Positions 27,393 to 35,603 of a DNA stretch of 64,000 bases are shown in pieces. A program made the position numbers and the translations under genes. Every line of letters starts with the position of its first letter. Positions within the stretch are counted from its first letter, which is position 1. The DNA comes from Bradyrhizobium elkanii USDA 76 (GTDB taxonomy: Bacteria; Pseudomonadota; Alphaproteobacteria; Rhizobiales; Xanthobacteraceae): contig NZ_CP066356.1 of the NCBI RefSeq assembly GCF_023278185.1, forward strand, positions 1 through 64,000, in the 5' to 3' direction. The notes beneath the pieces were generated by a model, which was not told the DNA's origin, searched no databases, and was given only the letters and a program-made list of their open reading frames with translations.

Positions 27393-27635
27393 CTATTTCT
27401 CGCCTTTCCAGCGAGCCTTGGCGGCTTTCCTCGCTGATTCGGCGCGCTCCTTTGGAGTCAACTTGTCCGCACGGGCGCGGCCACCCTTGAGGCCACCTTT
27501 GCGGCCAAGCTCTGAAGCGGTCTGATTCTTCACGAGATGCGTGTCCTCAACCTCGCCGGTCGCAATGCGGCCGATCAGTATCGCGTTCTGTACGGTGTCG
27601 GCGTGGCGCTTCTCGCCCTTGGGGCCTTTGGGCAT
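27393..27635 (-). CDS. Small basic protein (transposon passenger)
   Basis: An 80-residue Lys/Arg/Ala-rich protein beginning MPKGPKGEKRHADTVQNAIL. It has GRKGGLKGGRARADKLT and ERAESARKAAKARW near the C-terminus, a motif I recall from many small plasmid or island proteins. A nucleic-acid-binding role is likely from its charge, but it is not assigned. First gene after the right end of the element. An inverted repeat, ATCCTG-CAGGAT, overlaps its probable ribosome-binding region. Confidence 0.7.
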   Translation of the reverse strand: MPKGPKGEKRHADTVQNAILIGRIATGEVEDTHLVKNQTASELGRKGGLKGGRARADKLTPKERAESARKAAKARWKGEK

Positions 27636-27646
27636 GAGGTCAAATC

Positions 27647-27663
27647 ATCCTGTTTGTCAGGAT
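27647..27663 (-). promoter_or_regulatory. Palindrome over the ribosome site of the small basic protein
   Basis: ATCCTG-TTTGT-CAGGAT, a perfect 6-bp inverted repeat with a 5-bp centre, ends 11 bp before the ATG at 27635. On the mRNA the hairpin would contain the AGGAU ribosome-binding word, so it could regulate translation, or it could be a DNA operator. Confidence 0.5.
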
Positions 27664-27713
27664 GTAGGATACCACGGGGAGAAGATCAGGAGAGAGGCCG
27701 GTCAAGAGGCCCG

Positions 27714-27735
27714 AATTTCAAACTGAGGCATTACC
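27714..27735. repeat. Right terminal inverted repeat of the element
   Basis: 22 bp whose complement starts GGTAATGCCTCAG; it matches the left repeat at 21 of 22 positions and directly abuts the second CGGCGAGT. Confidence 0.9.
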
Positions 27736-27743
27736 CGGCGAGT
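27736..27743. repeat. Target-site duplication, right copy
   Basis: Second exact copy of CGGCGAGT. Removing the element and one copy gives the empty site ACCTGGCGGCGAGTGCAAG. Confidence 0.88.
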
Positions 27744-28113
27744 GCAAGAACATTACAGGAACATTCGGGTCAGCTGGCTCGGCTCGTCCGGTACCAATTC
27801 ACCGCGCGGCACATCCGCTCCCGGCCGGTGCGGAAGCGTCGGGCGTCGCTCGCGATGACGCGCGCCTCGCGCGATCGAACACAGCTCGCGTCGTCGACAA
27901 CTGCAGGAATCATTTTCAAGAATCATTCCAGCACGCACGAGCATCGCGCTTATTGTCGCAGCGTGTCGCCGATTTCCTTGCTGTTTCAGCGATCGCACGC
28001 TGATCGCGCGCGCAGTCTCGATCTATTCCAACTGCCGAGGTCTGTACTCGCGAGCCCCGCGCTGTAGAGCCGGATCACAAATCCATCCAGGCTGATATCA
28101 GGGGCGCCTTCGC
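27736..28113. promoter_or_regulatory. Upstream region of the TonB-dependent receptor
   Basis: A 378-bp stretch without a supported gene. GAATCATT occurs twice, at 27907-27914 and 27920-27927, forming a 13-bp-period direct repeat in an otherwise GC-rich area. It is a candidate binding site for an iron-responsive regulator, but it does not clearly match the known Irr or RirA motifs, so this is only a location to test. Confidence 0.35.
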
Positions 28114-30408
28114 GTGATCGATCGACTTGCTTCGCATTCCACCCGTCAACATCCGCGACTGCGAACGATCGGTCTATGTACCGCCGCCGTCCTTGCCGCA
28201 GGAGTCACGATCGAACGCGCCGACGCGCAATCGGAACTGCCGCCGGTGAGCGTGGACGCGCCTCAGCAACGCGCGGCAGCTGCGAATGCAAAACCGGTTC
28301 GTCGTCCGGTGACCGCACGCGCGAGCCGCGCCAATCGCGTGGCTCGATCCCGGCAGGCGACGCCGCCAGCGGCGGCACGATCCGGTGCCGGCGCCGGTGA
28401 GCGAGCCGGCGGTCCGGTGGTCGGGTTCGTTGCCACGCGTTCGGGCACGGCGACCAAGACCGACTCGCCGCTGATCGAAATTCCGCAATCGATCTCGGTC
28501 GTCACGACGGACCAGATCAGGAACCAGGGTGCGGAATCGGTGGGCGCGGCATTGCGCTACACCGCGGGCGTCAGCGGCGACGTGAATGGCGGCTCGGACA
28601 CCCGCTTCGGCGGCTTGCAGATCCGCGGCTTCGACATGACGATGCCGGGCCTCTATCTCGACGGCTTGCGGCTGCCGAGCAGCAACTATGTGCACTTCCT
28701 CGGGCTCGATCCGTACGGCGCCGAGCGCCTCGAGGTCCTGAAGGGACCGTCCTCGGCGATGTTCGGCGGCAGCGGCACCGGCGGCATCCTCAATTATGTC
28801 AGCAAGCTGCCGACCGCGCGCGAGTTCGGGGAAGTGTCGCTCTCGGGCGGCAGCTTCAACCGCTATCAGGGCGAGTTCGATATCGGCGGCCGCGCCAACA
28901 AGGAAGGGACGGTGCTGTGGCGCCTGACCGGCGTCGCGCGCGATGGCGAGACCCAGGTCGACTACACCAAGGACAATCGCGTCTTCATCGCGCCCGCCGT
29001 CACCGTGAAGCCGAACGAGGACACCACGATCACCTTCCTTGCGAATTACCAGAAGGAACGCACCGGCTGGAGCCTGCAATTCCTGCCGCCGTCCGGCACC
29101 GTCTGGGCCAATAACGGCCGCTACATTCCGAACACGCGCTTCGTCGGCGAACCCGGCTTCAACCAGTTCGACACCGAGCAGTCCTCGGTCGGCTACATGC
29201 TGTCGCACGACTTCAACGAGGCGCTGACCTTCCGCCAGAACCTGCGCTATTCGTGGATGCACAACGAGCAGAAGAGCTTCTACGGCACCGGCTATGCGTC
29301 GGCGGCCGACGAAGCCGCGGGCCTATTGTCGCGCGGCGGCGCCGGCGGCAGCTCGACGATCGATTCCTTCGGGGTCGACAACCAGCTGCAGGGCAAGTTC
29401 GTCACCGGCATGCTGAGCCACACGACGCTGTTCGGCGTCGATTACCGCAACACCTCGTTCCGCGACATGGCCTCGAGCTACAGCACCGGCAAGCTCAACG
29501 TCTTCGCGCCGGTCTATACCAACAGCTGGATCAACAACGGACCGTATGACGACACCGGCATCAAGCAGTCGCAGGCCGGCCTCTATCTGCAGGACCAGAT
29601 CAGGCTCGGACGGCTGTCGTTCCTGCTCGGCGGGCGGCAGGATTTCGTCACCACCGACCTCGACAACAATCTCGCGAAGACGTCGACCTCGACCGATGCT
29701 TCGGCATTCACCGGCCGCGCCGCCGTCATGTACAATTTCGACAATGGCATCGCGCCCTATTTCAGCTATTCGGAATCATTCCTGCCGGTGCTGAGCATCA
29801 ACGCCGCCGGCGAACTGCTGAAGCCGGAGTCCGGCGTCCAGTACGAAGTCGGCGTCAAGTACCAGCCCGTCGGCATCAATGCGCTGATCACGCTGGCCGC
29901 CTTCGACCTGACCCGATCAAACGTCGTCACCTACGCCCCGCCGTCCTATTTCGCCGAGCAGACCGGCGAGATCAGGTCGCGCGGCATCGAGCTCGAAGGC
30001 ACCGCGACGCTTGTCGAGGGCGTCAACATCCGCGGCGGCTACGCCTATGTCGACGCGGTCGTCACCAAGGATCCCGTCAATGTCGGCAAGGCGCCGACCA
30101 CGGTCCCGCTCAACCGCTTCTCGCTGTGGGGCGACTACACCGTTCAGGGTGGCCCGCTCGCCGGCGTCCAGTTCGGGGCTGGTGTCCGCTATGTCGGATC
30201 GACGTTCGGCGACGACGCCAACACCTTCAAGGTGCCGGCATCGACGGTGGTCGATGCGCTCGTCGCCTATACCAGGGACAATTATCGCCTCTCGCTCAAC
30301 GTCACCAACCTCGCCGATACGCGCTACGTGGCAGCCTGCTACGGCAACACCAGCTGCTTCTACGCGGAGGGCCGCAAGGCGATCGCGAAGCTGACCTATC
30401 GCTGGTGA
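28114..30408 (+). CDS. TonB-dependent siderophore receptor (FegA/FhuA-like)
   Basis: A 764-residue outer-membrane receptor, probably for a hydroxamate ferric siderophore. Signal peptide about 1-39 (ending ADAQS). A short TonB-box-like LPPVSVDAP is followed by a ~50-residue Arg/Ala/Pro-rich linker, and the plug begins GFVATRSGTATKTDSPLIEIPQSIS with the family QSISVVT and LKGPSSAMFGG blocks. The beta-barrel ends in the aromatic C-terminus KLTYRW. The GTG start at 28114 is used. It is followed at 28 bp by a PepSY membrane protein, the arrangement of Bradyrhizobium fegAB and foxAB. Confidence 0.9.
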   Translation: MIDRLASHSTRQHPRLRTIGLCTAAVLAAGVTIERADAQSELPPVSVDAPQQRAAAANAKPVRRPVTARASRANRVARSRQATPPAAARSGAGAGERAGGPVVGFVATRSGTATKTDSPLIEIPQSISVVTTDQIRNQGAESVGAALRYTAGVSGDVNGGSDTRFGGLQIRGFDMTMPGLYLDGLRLPSSNYVHFLGLDPYGAERLEVLKGPSSAMFGGSGTGGILNYVSKLPTAREFGEVSLSGGSFNRYQGEFDIGGRANKEGTVLWRLTGVARDGETQVDYTKDNRVFIAPAVTVKPNEDTTITFLANYQKERTGWSLQFLPPSGTVWANNGRYIPNTRFVGEPGFNQFDTEQSSVGYMLSHDFNEALTFRQNLRYSWMHNEQKSFYGTGYASAADEAAGLLSRGGAGGSSTIDSFGVDNQLQGKFVTGMLSHTTLFGVDYRNTSFRDMASSYSTGKLNVFAPVYTNSWINNGPYDDTGIKQSQAGLYLQDQIRLGRLSFLLGGRQDFVTTDLDNNLAKTSTSTDASAFTGRAAVMYNFDNGIAPYFSYSESFLPVLSINAAGELLKPESGVQYEVGVKYQPVGINALITLAAFDLTRSNVVTYAPPSYFAEQTGEIRSRGIELEGTATLVEGVNIRGGYAYVDAVVTKDPVNVGKAPTTVPLNRFSLWGDYTVQGGPLAGVQFGAGVRYVGSTFGDDANTFKVPASTVVDALVAYTRDNYRLSLNVTNLADTRYVAACYGNTSCFYAEGRKAIAKLTYRW

Positions 30409-30436
30409 TCACCCCAGACAATCTGCTGAAATCCCC

Positions 30437-31726
30437 ATGAGACCGATCTTCGGACGACTGCATCGCTGGGCGGGTCTTCTCACCGCGGCCTTCCTGTTCT
30501 TCTCGGGCGTCACCGGCGCGATCATCTCGTGGGACCACGAGATCGACGATGTGCTCAACAGGAAGCTGCTCGAGGTGACGAGCTCCGGACCAGCGATCCC
30601 GTCGGTCGAGCTCGCCCGGCTGATCGAGCAGCGCGATCCCCGCGCCCGCGTCGTCCACATGTTCATGACGGCGGAGAAAGGCGAGTCGCTGTGGTTCTTC
30701 GTGCTGCCGCGGATCGATCCGGCGACCGGCAAACGTTACACGCTCGACTACAACCAGGTCTTCCTGGATCCCAACACCGGCGTCGAGCTCGGCCGCCGCT
30801 ATTGGGGTGCGGTCTGGCCGGTGACCCGCGAAAACTTCGTCTCGTTCCTCTACAAGCTGCACTACACGATGCATATCCCCGAATTCTGGGGCAGCGATCG
30901 CTGGGGCATGCGCTTCCTCGGCGTCATCGCCGTGATCTGGACGATCGATTGTTTCGTTGGCTTCTACCTGACCCTGCCGTCGCGGCGGCGCGCAAGGGTG
31001 GAGCGGGCGTCGGCGATATCGGGCTCGCGCGGCAAGGGTTTCTGGAGCCGCTGGGCACCGGCCTGGAAGATCAAGACCTCAGGCAGTGCCTATCGAATCA
31101 ATTTCGACATTCATCGCGCCTTCAGCCTGTGGACCTGGGCCTTGCTGTTCGTGATGGCGTTCACGGCATTCTCGCTGAACCTCTATTTCGAGGTGTTCTC
31201 GCCGTTGATGAAGACCGTGTCCAACTACACGCCGACACCCTACGAGCAGCGGCCATACCGTCATCTCGACGATCCGATCGAGCCGAAGATGACCTATGCG
31301 GAGATCGCCACGCGGGCCGCGGCCGACGGCAAGGCGCGCGGCTGGACCGCACCGATCGGTTCGATCAATTATGGTCCGGCCCATGGCGTCTATGCGGTCG
31401 CGTTCTTCGAGCCGGGCGACGAACATGGCGCCGCGGGCGTCGGGCCGGCGCAACTCTACTACGACAGCGAGGACGGCCGTCCGCTCGGCGAGCGGCTGCC
31501 ATGGGTCGGCACCGCGGCCGACGTGTTCGTGCAGATGCAGTTTCCGCTGCATTCCGGCCGGATCGCCGGCTTGCCCGGGCGCATCCTGATCTCGCTGACG
31601 GGGTTGGTGGTTGCGGCGCTGTCGGTGACGGGCGTCGTGATCTGGTGGCGCAAACGTCGTGCGCGGATTTGCGCGCGAGAGACGGTGCGCACACGCCCCG
31701 AGCGCCGCCTTGCGCCGGCGGAATAG
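30437..31726 (+). CDS. PepSY-domain inner-membrane protein (FegB/FoxB-like)
   Basis: A 429-residue protein with PepSY-associated membrane helices: the first is RLHRWAGLLTAAFLFFSGVTGAIISW, with later ones near 155-180 and 220-245, and the last ILISLTGLVVAALSVTGVVIWWRKR. Two PepSY-like periplasmic regions lie between them. Such proteins pair with TonB receptors and are thought to reduce ferric siderophores or help iron release after uptake. Its coupling to the receptor gene supports a role in iron uptake; the exact substrate is unknown. Confidence 0.88.
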   Translation: MRPIFGRLHRWAGLLTAAFLFFSGVTGAIISWDHEIDDVLNRKLLEVTSSGPAIPSVELARLIEQRDPRARVVHMFMTAEKGESLWFFVLPRIDPATGKRYTLDYNQVFLDPNTGVELGRRYWGAVWPVTRENFVSFLYKLHYTMHIPEFWGSDRWGMRFLGVIAVIWTIDCFVGFYLTLPSRRRARVERASAISGSRGKGFWSRWAPAWKIKTSGSAYRINFDIHRAFSLWTWALLFVMAFTAFSLNLYFEVFSPLMKTVSNYTPTPYEQRPYRHLDDPIEPKMTYAEIATRAAADGKARGWTAPIGSINYGPAHGVYAVAFFEPGDEHGAAGVGPAQLYYDSEDGRPLGERLPWVGTAADVFVQMQFPLHSGRIAGLPGRILISLTGLVVAALSVTGVVIWWRKRRARICARETVRTRPERRLAPAE

Positions 31727-31821
31727 GTCGGGCGCCCGGTGGGCTCCTTGCACCGGGCGGCAAATGCATTCGGGAGCGGCGGCGGCCGCTCCCGAGGCAG
31801 TCCGTCTTCGCAATCAGTCCG

Positions 31822-32793
31822 TCACAGGTTCATCTGCATCGGCTCCGGATAGTAGTGGAAGCCTTCGCCGACCTTGGCGACGTGGCCGTAGCCCGGCCAG
31901 GCGAAGTGATAGGACATCACGGCGGTCTTGTTCGCGGCCAGCATCTCCAGCAGCTTGACCCGCGAGTTCGCCGCCTGCTTCGGATCGGTGTCGTAGGAGA
32001 ACTCCATCCGCGGACGCTCCAGCAGCAGCACCGCGTGATGCGACAGGTCGCCGAGGAAGGCGAAGGATTTGCCGCCCGAGCTCACCATGAAGATGGTGTG
32101 TCCCACGGTGTGGCCGGGCGCTGCGATTGCCGTCACGCCGGGCAGGAATTCCTGGCCGTCCTTGAAGAACACGATGCGGTCGCGCACCGGCAGCAGGTTC
32201 TTGCGGGCATGCACGATGAAATCCTTCAACGGGCTGCCCATCTTGCCTTCGTCGGTCCAGAACTCGAGATCGCTCTGGGCGATGTAGTACTGTGCATTCG
32301 GAAACAGCGGCTTGTCGTCGGCGCCGACAATGCCGCCGATATGGTCGATATGCGCGTGCGACAGCACAACGGCGTCGATGTCTTCCGGCTTGATGCCGGC
32401 TTCCTTCATGCTCTTCTGCTGCCGGCCGGTGGTCGGACCGAAGGCCTTCGAGGTGCCCATGCCGCTATCGAACAGGATCAGCTTGTCGCCGGTGTTGACG
32501 ATCGGCGAATTCTGCTCGAGCACGACATTGTCGGGCGAGAGGAAGTTGTCGGAGAGCATCTTCTTCACCTCCTCCTTCGGCACACCGGTGAAGGTGCCGG
32601 AGGGGTCGCCGAGCGGAAGCGGCCCGTCGGATACGACGGTCACTTCGGCTTCGCCGAGCATGAAGCGGTGCCAATAGGGTGTCTGCGTGCCGAGCTTCGG
32701 CGCGCGTGCCTGTGCGGTGCCCCCGAGCAGGGTACTGGCGCCGAGACCGGCACCGAGCGCGAGCAAGGATCGTCGTGAGACATTGAGCGTCAT
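31822..32793 (-). CDS. Exported metallo-beta-lactamase-fold hydrolase
   Basis: A 323-residue protein with a twin-arginine signal (VSRRSLLALGAGLGASTLLGG). The metal-binding motif LSHAHIDHIGG (H-x-H-x-D-H) is followed by GHTVGHT and a later acid in FLGDLSHH. This fits periplasmic MBL-fold lactonase-like hydrolases, but the substrate cannot be told, so no lactamase activity is claimed. ATG 32793 is chosen for the twin-arginine start and its AGGAGGAAG ribosome site. Convergent with the PepSY gene. Confidence 0.88.
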   Translation of the reverse strand: MTLNVSRRSLLALGAGLGASTLLGGTAQARAPKLGTQTPYWHRFMLGEAEVTVVSDGPLPLGDPSGTFTGVPKEEVKKMLSDNFLSPDNVVLEQNSPIVNTGDKLILFDSGMGTSKAFGPTTGRQQKSMKEAGIKPEDIDAVVLSHAHIDHIGGIVGADDKPLFPNAQYYIAQSDLEFWTDEGKMGSPLKDFIVHARKNLLPVRDRIVFFKDGQEFLPGVTAIAAPGHTVGHTIFMVSSGGKSFAFLGDLSHHAVLLLERPRMEFSYDTDPKQAANSRVKLLEMLAANKTAVMSYHFAWPGYGHVAKVGEGFHYYPEPMQMNL

Positions 32794-32980
32794 AACGTCT
32801 TCCTCCACAATTTTTATGATATTTTCGCGTTGTTGCCCGCGCGTTGACCCGCCGCTTGACCTGACGCAGGCAAGAAGATGCTGCCCTCGCCCGCGCAAGC
32901 TGGCAAGAAGAATAAGGAGAACGCATGCGCGATCGCACGCCGGCTGAATTTCAGCCGGCTGTGCGGCGCACAAGGGAGGG

Positions 32981-33928
32981 TTACTTGGCGGCGCGCTTCT
33001 TCTCGATGGTATCCCAGATCATCGCCGCGACGTCGGGGCCATTGAGCCGCTGGATTGCGCGGATGCCGGTCGGCGAGGTGACGTTGATCTCGGTCAAATT
33101 GCCGTCGATCACGTCGAGGCCGACGAACATCAGACCAAGTTCGCGCAACGAGGGCCCAACGGTGGCGCAGATTTCGCGCTCGCGATCCGAGAGCTCGGTC
33201 GCCTTGGCCGCGCCGCCGCGCACCATGTTGGAGCGCAGATCGTCCGCTGCCGGCACGCGATTGACGGCGCCGGCGAACTCGCCATCCACCAGGATGATGC
33301 GCTTGTCGCCATGCTTCACCTCGGGGAGGAAGCGCTGGATCACCCAGGGCTCCTTGAAGGTGACGGAGAACATGTCGAACAGCGAGCCGAAATTCATGTC
33401 CTGCGGCATCACGCGGAAGACGGCGGCGCCGCCATGGCCGTGCAACGGCTTCATGACGACGGCGCCGTGCTGGTCGCGGAATGCGTTGATCTCGTCGAGA
33501 TCGCGCGAGATCAGGGTCGGCGGCATCAGCTGCGGGAAATTCATCACGAACAGCTTTTCCGGCGCGTTGCGTACGCTGGCCGGGTTGTTGACGACCAGCG
33601 TCTTCGGATGGATGCGCTCGAGCAAATGGGTCGAGGTGATGTAGGCGAGGTCGAACGGCGGATCCTGCCGCAGCAGCACGACGTCGAAGCCGTTGAGCGG
33701 CTCGCGCTTCGCCTCGCCCAGCATGAAGTGATCGCCGACCTCGTCGCGCACGGTGAGAGGCTGCACCGGCGCCACCAGCTCCTCGCCGCGCAGCGACAGC
33801 TTGTCGGGCGTGTAGTAGGAAATGCCGTGGCCGCGCTTCTGCGCCTCGAGCAGCAGCGCGAAGGTCGAATCGCCGCGGATATTGATGCGCGCGATGGGAT
33901 CCATCTGGACGGCGATCTTCAATTTCAT
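32981..33928 (-). CDS. gshB: Glutathione synthetase
   Basis: A 315-residue ATP-grasp ligase that adds glycine to gamma-glutamylcysteine. It begins [34 protein letters not shown], has [15 protein letters not shown] in the ATP-binding region, and ends with [21 protein letters not shown], the family active-site block. Full length. It is 25 bp from yraN, and the leftward rsmI-yraN-gshB group is conserved in Hyphomicrobiales. Confidence 0.96.
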   Translation of the reverse strand: MKLKIAVQMDPIARINIRGDSTFALLLEAQKRGHGISYYTPDKLSLRGEELVAPVQPLTVRDEVGDHFMLGEAKREPLNGFDVVLLRQDPPFDLAYITSTHLLERIHPKTLVVNNPASVRNAPEKLFVMNFPQLMPPTLISRDLDEINAFRDQHGAVVMKPLHGHGGAAVFRVMPQDMNFGSLFDMFSVTFKEPWVIQRFLPEVKHGDKRIILVDGEFAGAVNRVPAADDLRSNMVRGGAAKATELSDREREICATVGPSLRELGLMFVGLDVIDGNLTEINVTSPTGIRAIQRLNGPDVAAMIWDTIEKKRAAK

Positions 33929-33953
33929 AAGCGTGTCCCGCGAGGTCTTGAGG

Positions 33954-34340
33954 TTAATCAGGGCTGGCGTCGAATGCCGCTAACAGATGGCGCGGCAGGC
34001 TCTTCGGCGCAATCAGCACGGCGTCGAATCTGAGGTCAAATTCGGCATGTTCGGGATGCGCCATCAGCCAGGCCTGGGCGGCATTGATGATGCGCAGCTG
34101 CTGCCGCGGCGTCACCGCATAGGCGGCGTCGTCGAGGCTGGCACGGGCCTTGACCTCGACGAAGGCCAGCAAGTTGCGCCGGCGCACGACCAAGTCGATC
34201 TCGCCAAAGGGGGTGCGAAAGCGTCGTGCCAGGATGCGATAGCCCTTGGCGATCAGGAGGGCTGCGGCGCGGCTCTCCGCCGAGATACCGGTCCGGAACG
34301 CCGCGACGCGCTCCGGCGAGGCGCTGTCAGTCTTCGCCAT
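33954..34340 (-). CDS. YraN family (UPF0102) nuclease-fold protein
   Basis: A 128-residue protein with the YraN/UPF0102 pattern: [45 protein letters not shown], where the E-D-L and E-V-K residues resemble a PD-(D/E)XK site. Function is not firmly established. The chosen ATG (34340) overlaps the rsmI end by 14 bp; an upstream start is improbable. Confidence 0.86.
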   Translation of the reverse strand: MAKTDSASPERVAAFRTGISAESRAAALLIAKGYRILARRFRTPFGEIDLVVRRRNLLAFVEVKARASLDDAAYAVTPRQQLRIINAAQAWLMAHPEHAEFDLRFDAVLIAPKSLPRHLLAAFDASPD

Positions 34341-35280
34341 TGCCGTCCCCGGTGGTCTTCGCAAGCTCGAGGGCGCGGGCATAGACCTCGCGGCGCGGCC
34401 GGCCCGACAGTTCGACCGCATGGGCGACCGCGTCCTTGACGCTGCCGCGGGCGAGCTGCGCCCGCAGCAGATCGTCGAGTTTATCCTGGTCCATCACCCC
34501 GGCATCATCGGCCGGCGGTCCGATGACCAGCACGAACTCGCCGCGTGTCTCCAGCGCGTCCGCGCTGGCCGCCAGCTCGGCGACCGGCGCGCGCGTGATC
34601 TCTTCGTGCAGCTTGGTCAGCTCGCGGCAGATCGCGGCATCGCGGCCGGCCATGATCGCGGCGAGATCGCGCAGCGTGTCCTGCACGCGATTGCCCGATT
34701 CGAACATCACGACCGTCGAATCGACCCTCGCCAGCTCATTGAGCCGTGCGCGGCGCGCGTGCTCCTTGGCCGGCAAAAATCCCTCGAAGAAAAACCGGTC
34801 GGTCGGCAATGCCGCGACCGACAGCGCGGTCAGCACCGACGATGGCCCCGGCACCGCGATCACGGCATGCCCGGCGGCGCAGACGTCGCGCACCAGCTTG
34901 AATCCGGGATCGGAGATCAGCGGCGTGCCGGCGTCGGAAACCAGCGCGATCGCGGCGCCCTGCGCCAGGCGCTCCAGGATTTTGGGGCGGGCCTGGGCCG
35001 CGTTGTGCTCGTGGTAGAGCGCGAGCTCGGCGGCGATCGCATAACGCTCGGTCAGCCGGCGGGTGATCCTTGTGTCCTCGCAGGCGATGACGTCGACACC
35101 GGCCAGCGTTTCCAGCGCGCGCAGGGTGATGTCGGCGAGATTTCCGATCGGGGTCGCGACCAGATGGAGCCCGGGTGCGGCCCTTGGCGCGGCCAGCTGC
35201 TGGCCGCCGATCGAAAAGGTTTTGGCGGCAGCGCCTGTTGTGGCATCCGAATGGTGGAGGGAACTGGCTTTTGCGCGCAT
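34327..35280 (-). CDS. rsmI: 16S rRNA (cytidine(1402)-2'-O)-methyltransferase
   Basis: A 317-residue SAM-dependent tetrapyrrole-methylase-fold enzyme that 2'-O-methylates C1402 of 16S rRNA, fine-tuning the ribosomal P site. Key blocks are [30 protein letters not shown] and [18 protein letters not shown]. The C-terminal ~40 residues form a small basic helical part. About 25 extra residues precede the conserved domain. Confidence 0.95.
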   Translation of the reverse strand: MRAKASSLHHSDATTGAAAKTFSIGGQQLAAPRAAPGLHLVATPIGNLADITLRALETLAGVDVIACEDTRITRRLTERYAIAAELALYHEHNAAQARPKILERLAQGAAIALVSDAGTPLISDPGFKLVRDVCAAGHAVIAVPGPSSVLTALSVAALPTDRFFFEGFLPAKEHARRARLNELARVDSTVVMFESGNRVQDTLRDLAAIMAGRDAAICRELTKLHEEITRAPVAELAASADALETRGEFVLVIGPPADDAGVMDQDKLDDLLRAQLARGSVKDAVAHAVELSGRPRREVYARALELAKTTGDGNGED

Positions 35281-35290
35281 AATGCCAATC

Positions 35291-35396
35291 TAGAGCGTTT
35301 TCGAGCGAAGTGGGTACCGGTTCGCGTGAAGAAAACGCGTCAAACCGAGAATCTAGAGCCCCGTTCCGATTCAATCGGAACGGGATAAGCTCTAGA
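35291..35396. repeat. Interspersed repeat type B (GAGCGTTTTCGAGCGAAGTGG), copy 1
   Basis: A 106-bp element bounded by TCTAGAGC/GCTCTAGA-like arms and carrying GAGCGTTTTCGAGCGAAGTG, ACCGGTTCGCGTGAAGAAAAC and a CCGTTCCGATT-AATCGGAACGG hairpin. A near-identical copy is at 61140-61244; partial copies lie at 55016 and 62077. Confidence 0.9.
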
Positions 35397-35603
35397 GGGA
35401 TGGCGGCGCTAGCGCCACATCCGCAAAGGGCGGTGACGGAACGCTGCCTGAGGGAGGGGAATGGAGGCCGCGGCAAGGGCGCCGCGGGGCCATAATCCTT
35501 TTGTTTTAGTTAACTATTCGCCGAGAATATGCCTGAATCCACCCGCCTCATCAGAGCTGGATGGAGTCCTGGCTGATCACGGTCGGCCAAGAGAAGAGAG
35601 ACG
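35397..35603. other. Rest of the rsmI/LppC divergent region
   Basis: Part of the 323-bp divergent spacer right of the type-B repeat. It holds no supported gene; an AT-rich word (TTTTGTTTTAGTTAAC near 35500) is the probable promoter area for the lipoprotein gene. Confidence 0.45.

Larger units (their letters stand above)
25092..27735. mobile_element. IS1-family-like transposon with passenger genes and a tRNA
   Basis: A 2644-bp element bounded by 22-bp inverted repeats that match at 21 of 22 positions and start GGTCATGCCTCAG (left) and GGTAATGCCTCAG (right, minus strand). It is flanked by the 8-bp duplication CGGCGAGT. The GGT-ATG end resembles the ends of E. coli IS1. All genes inside lie on the minus strand: a small basic protein, a winged-helix-like protein, a tRNA, the DDE transposase and a DUF6894 protein. 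Base composition is visibly less GC-rich than the flanks, especially near 27290-27370 and 26315-26400. Both ends and the transposase look intact, so it may be recently mobile. Confidence 0.88.

Noticed and set aside
30529..32778. 749-codon plus-strand frame
   Set aside because: Runs out of frame through the PepSY gene and antisense through the metallo-beta-lactamase-fold gene.
31822..32793. Beta-lactamase call
   Set aside because: The MBL fold alone does not show beta-lactamase activity; the sequence fits general exported MBL hydrolases.
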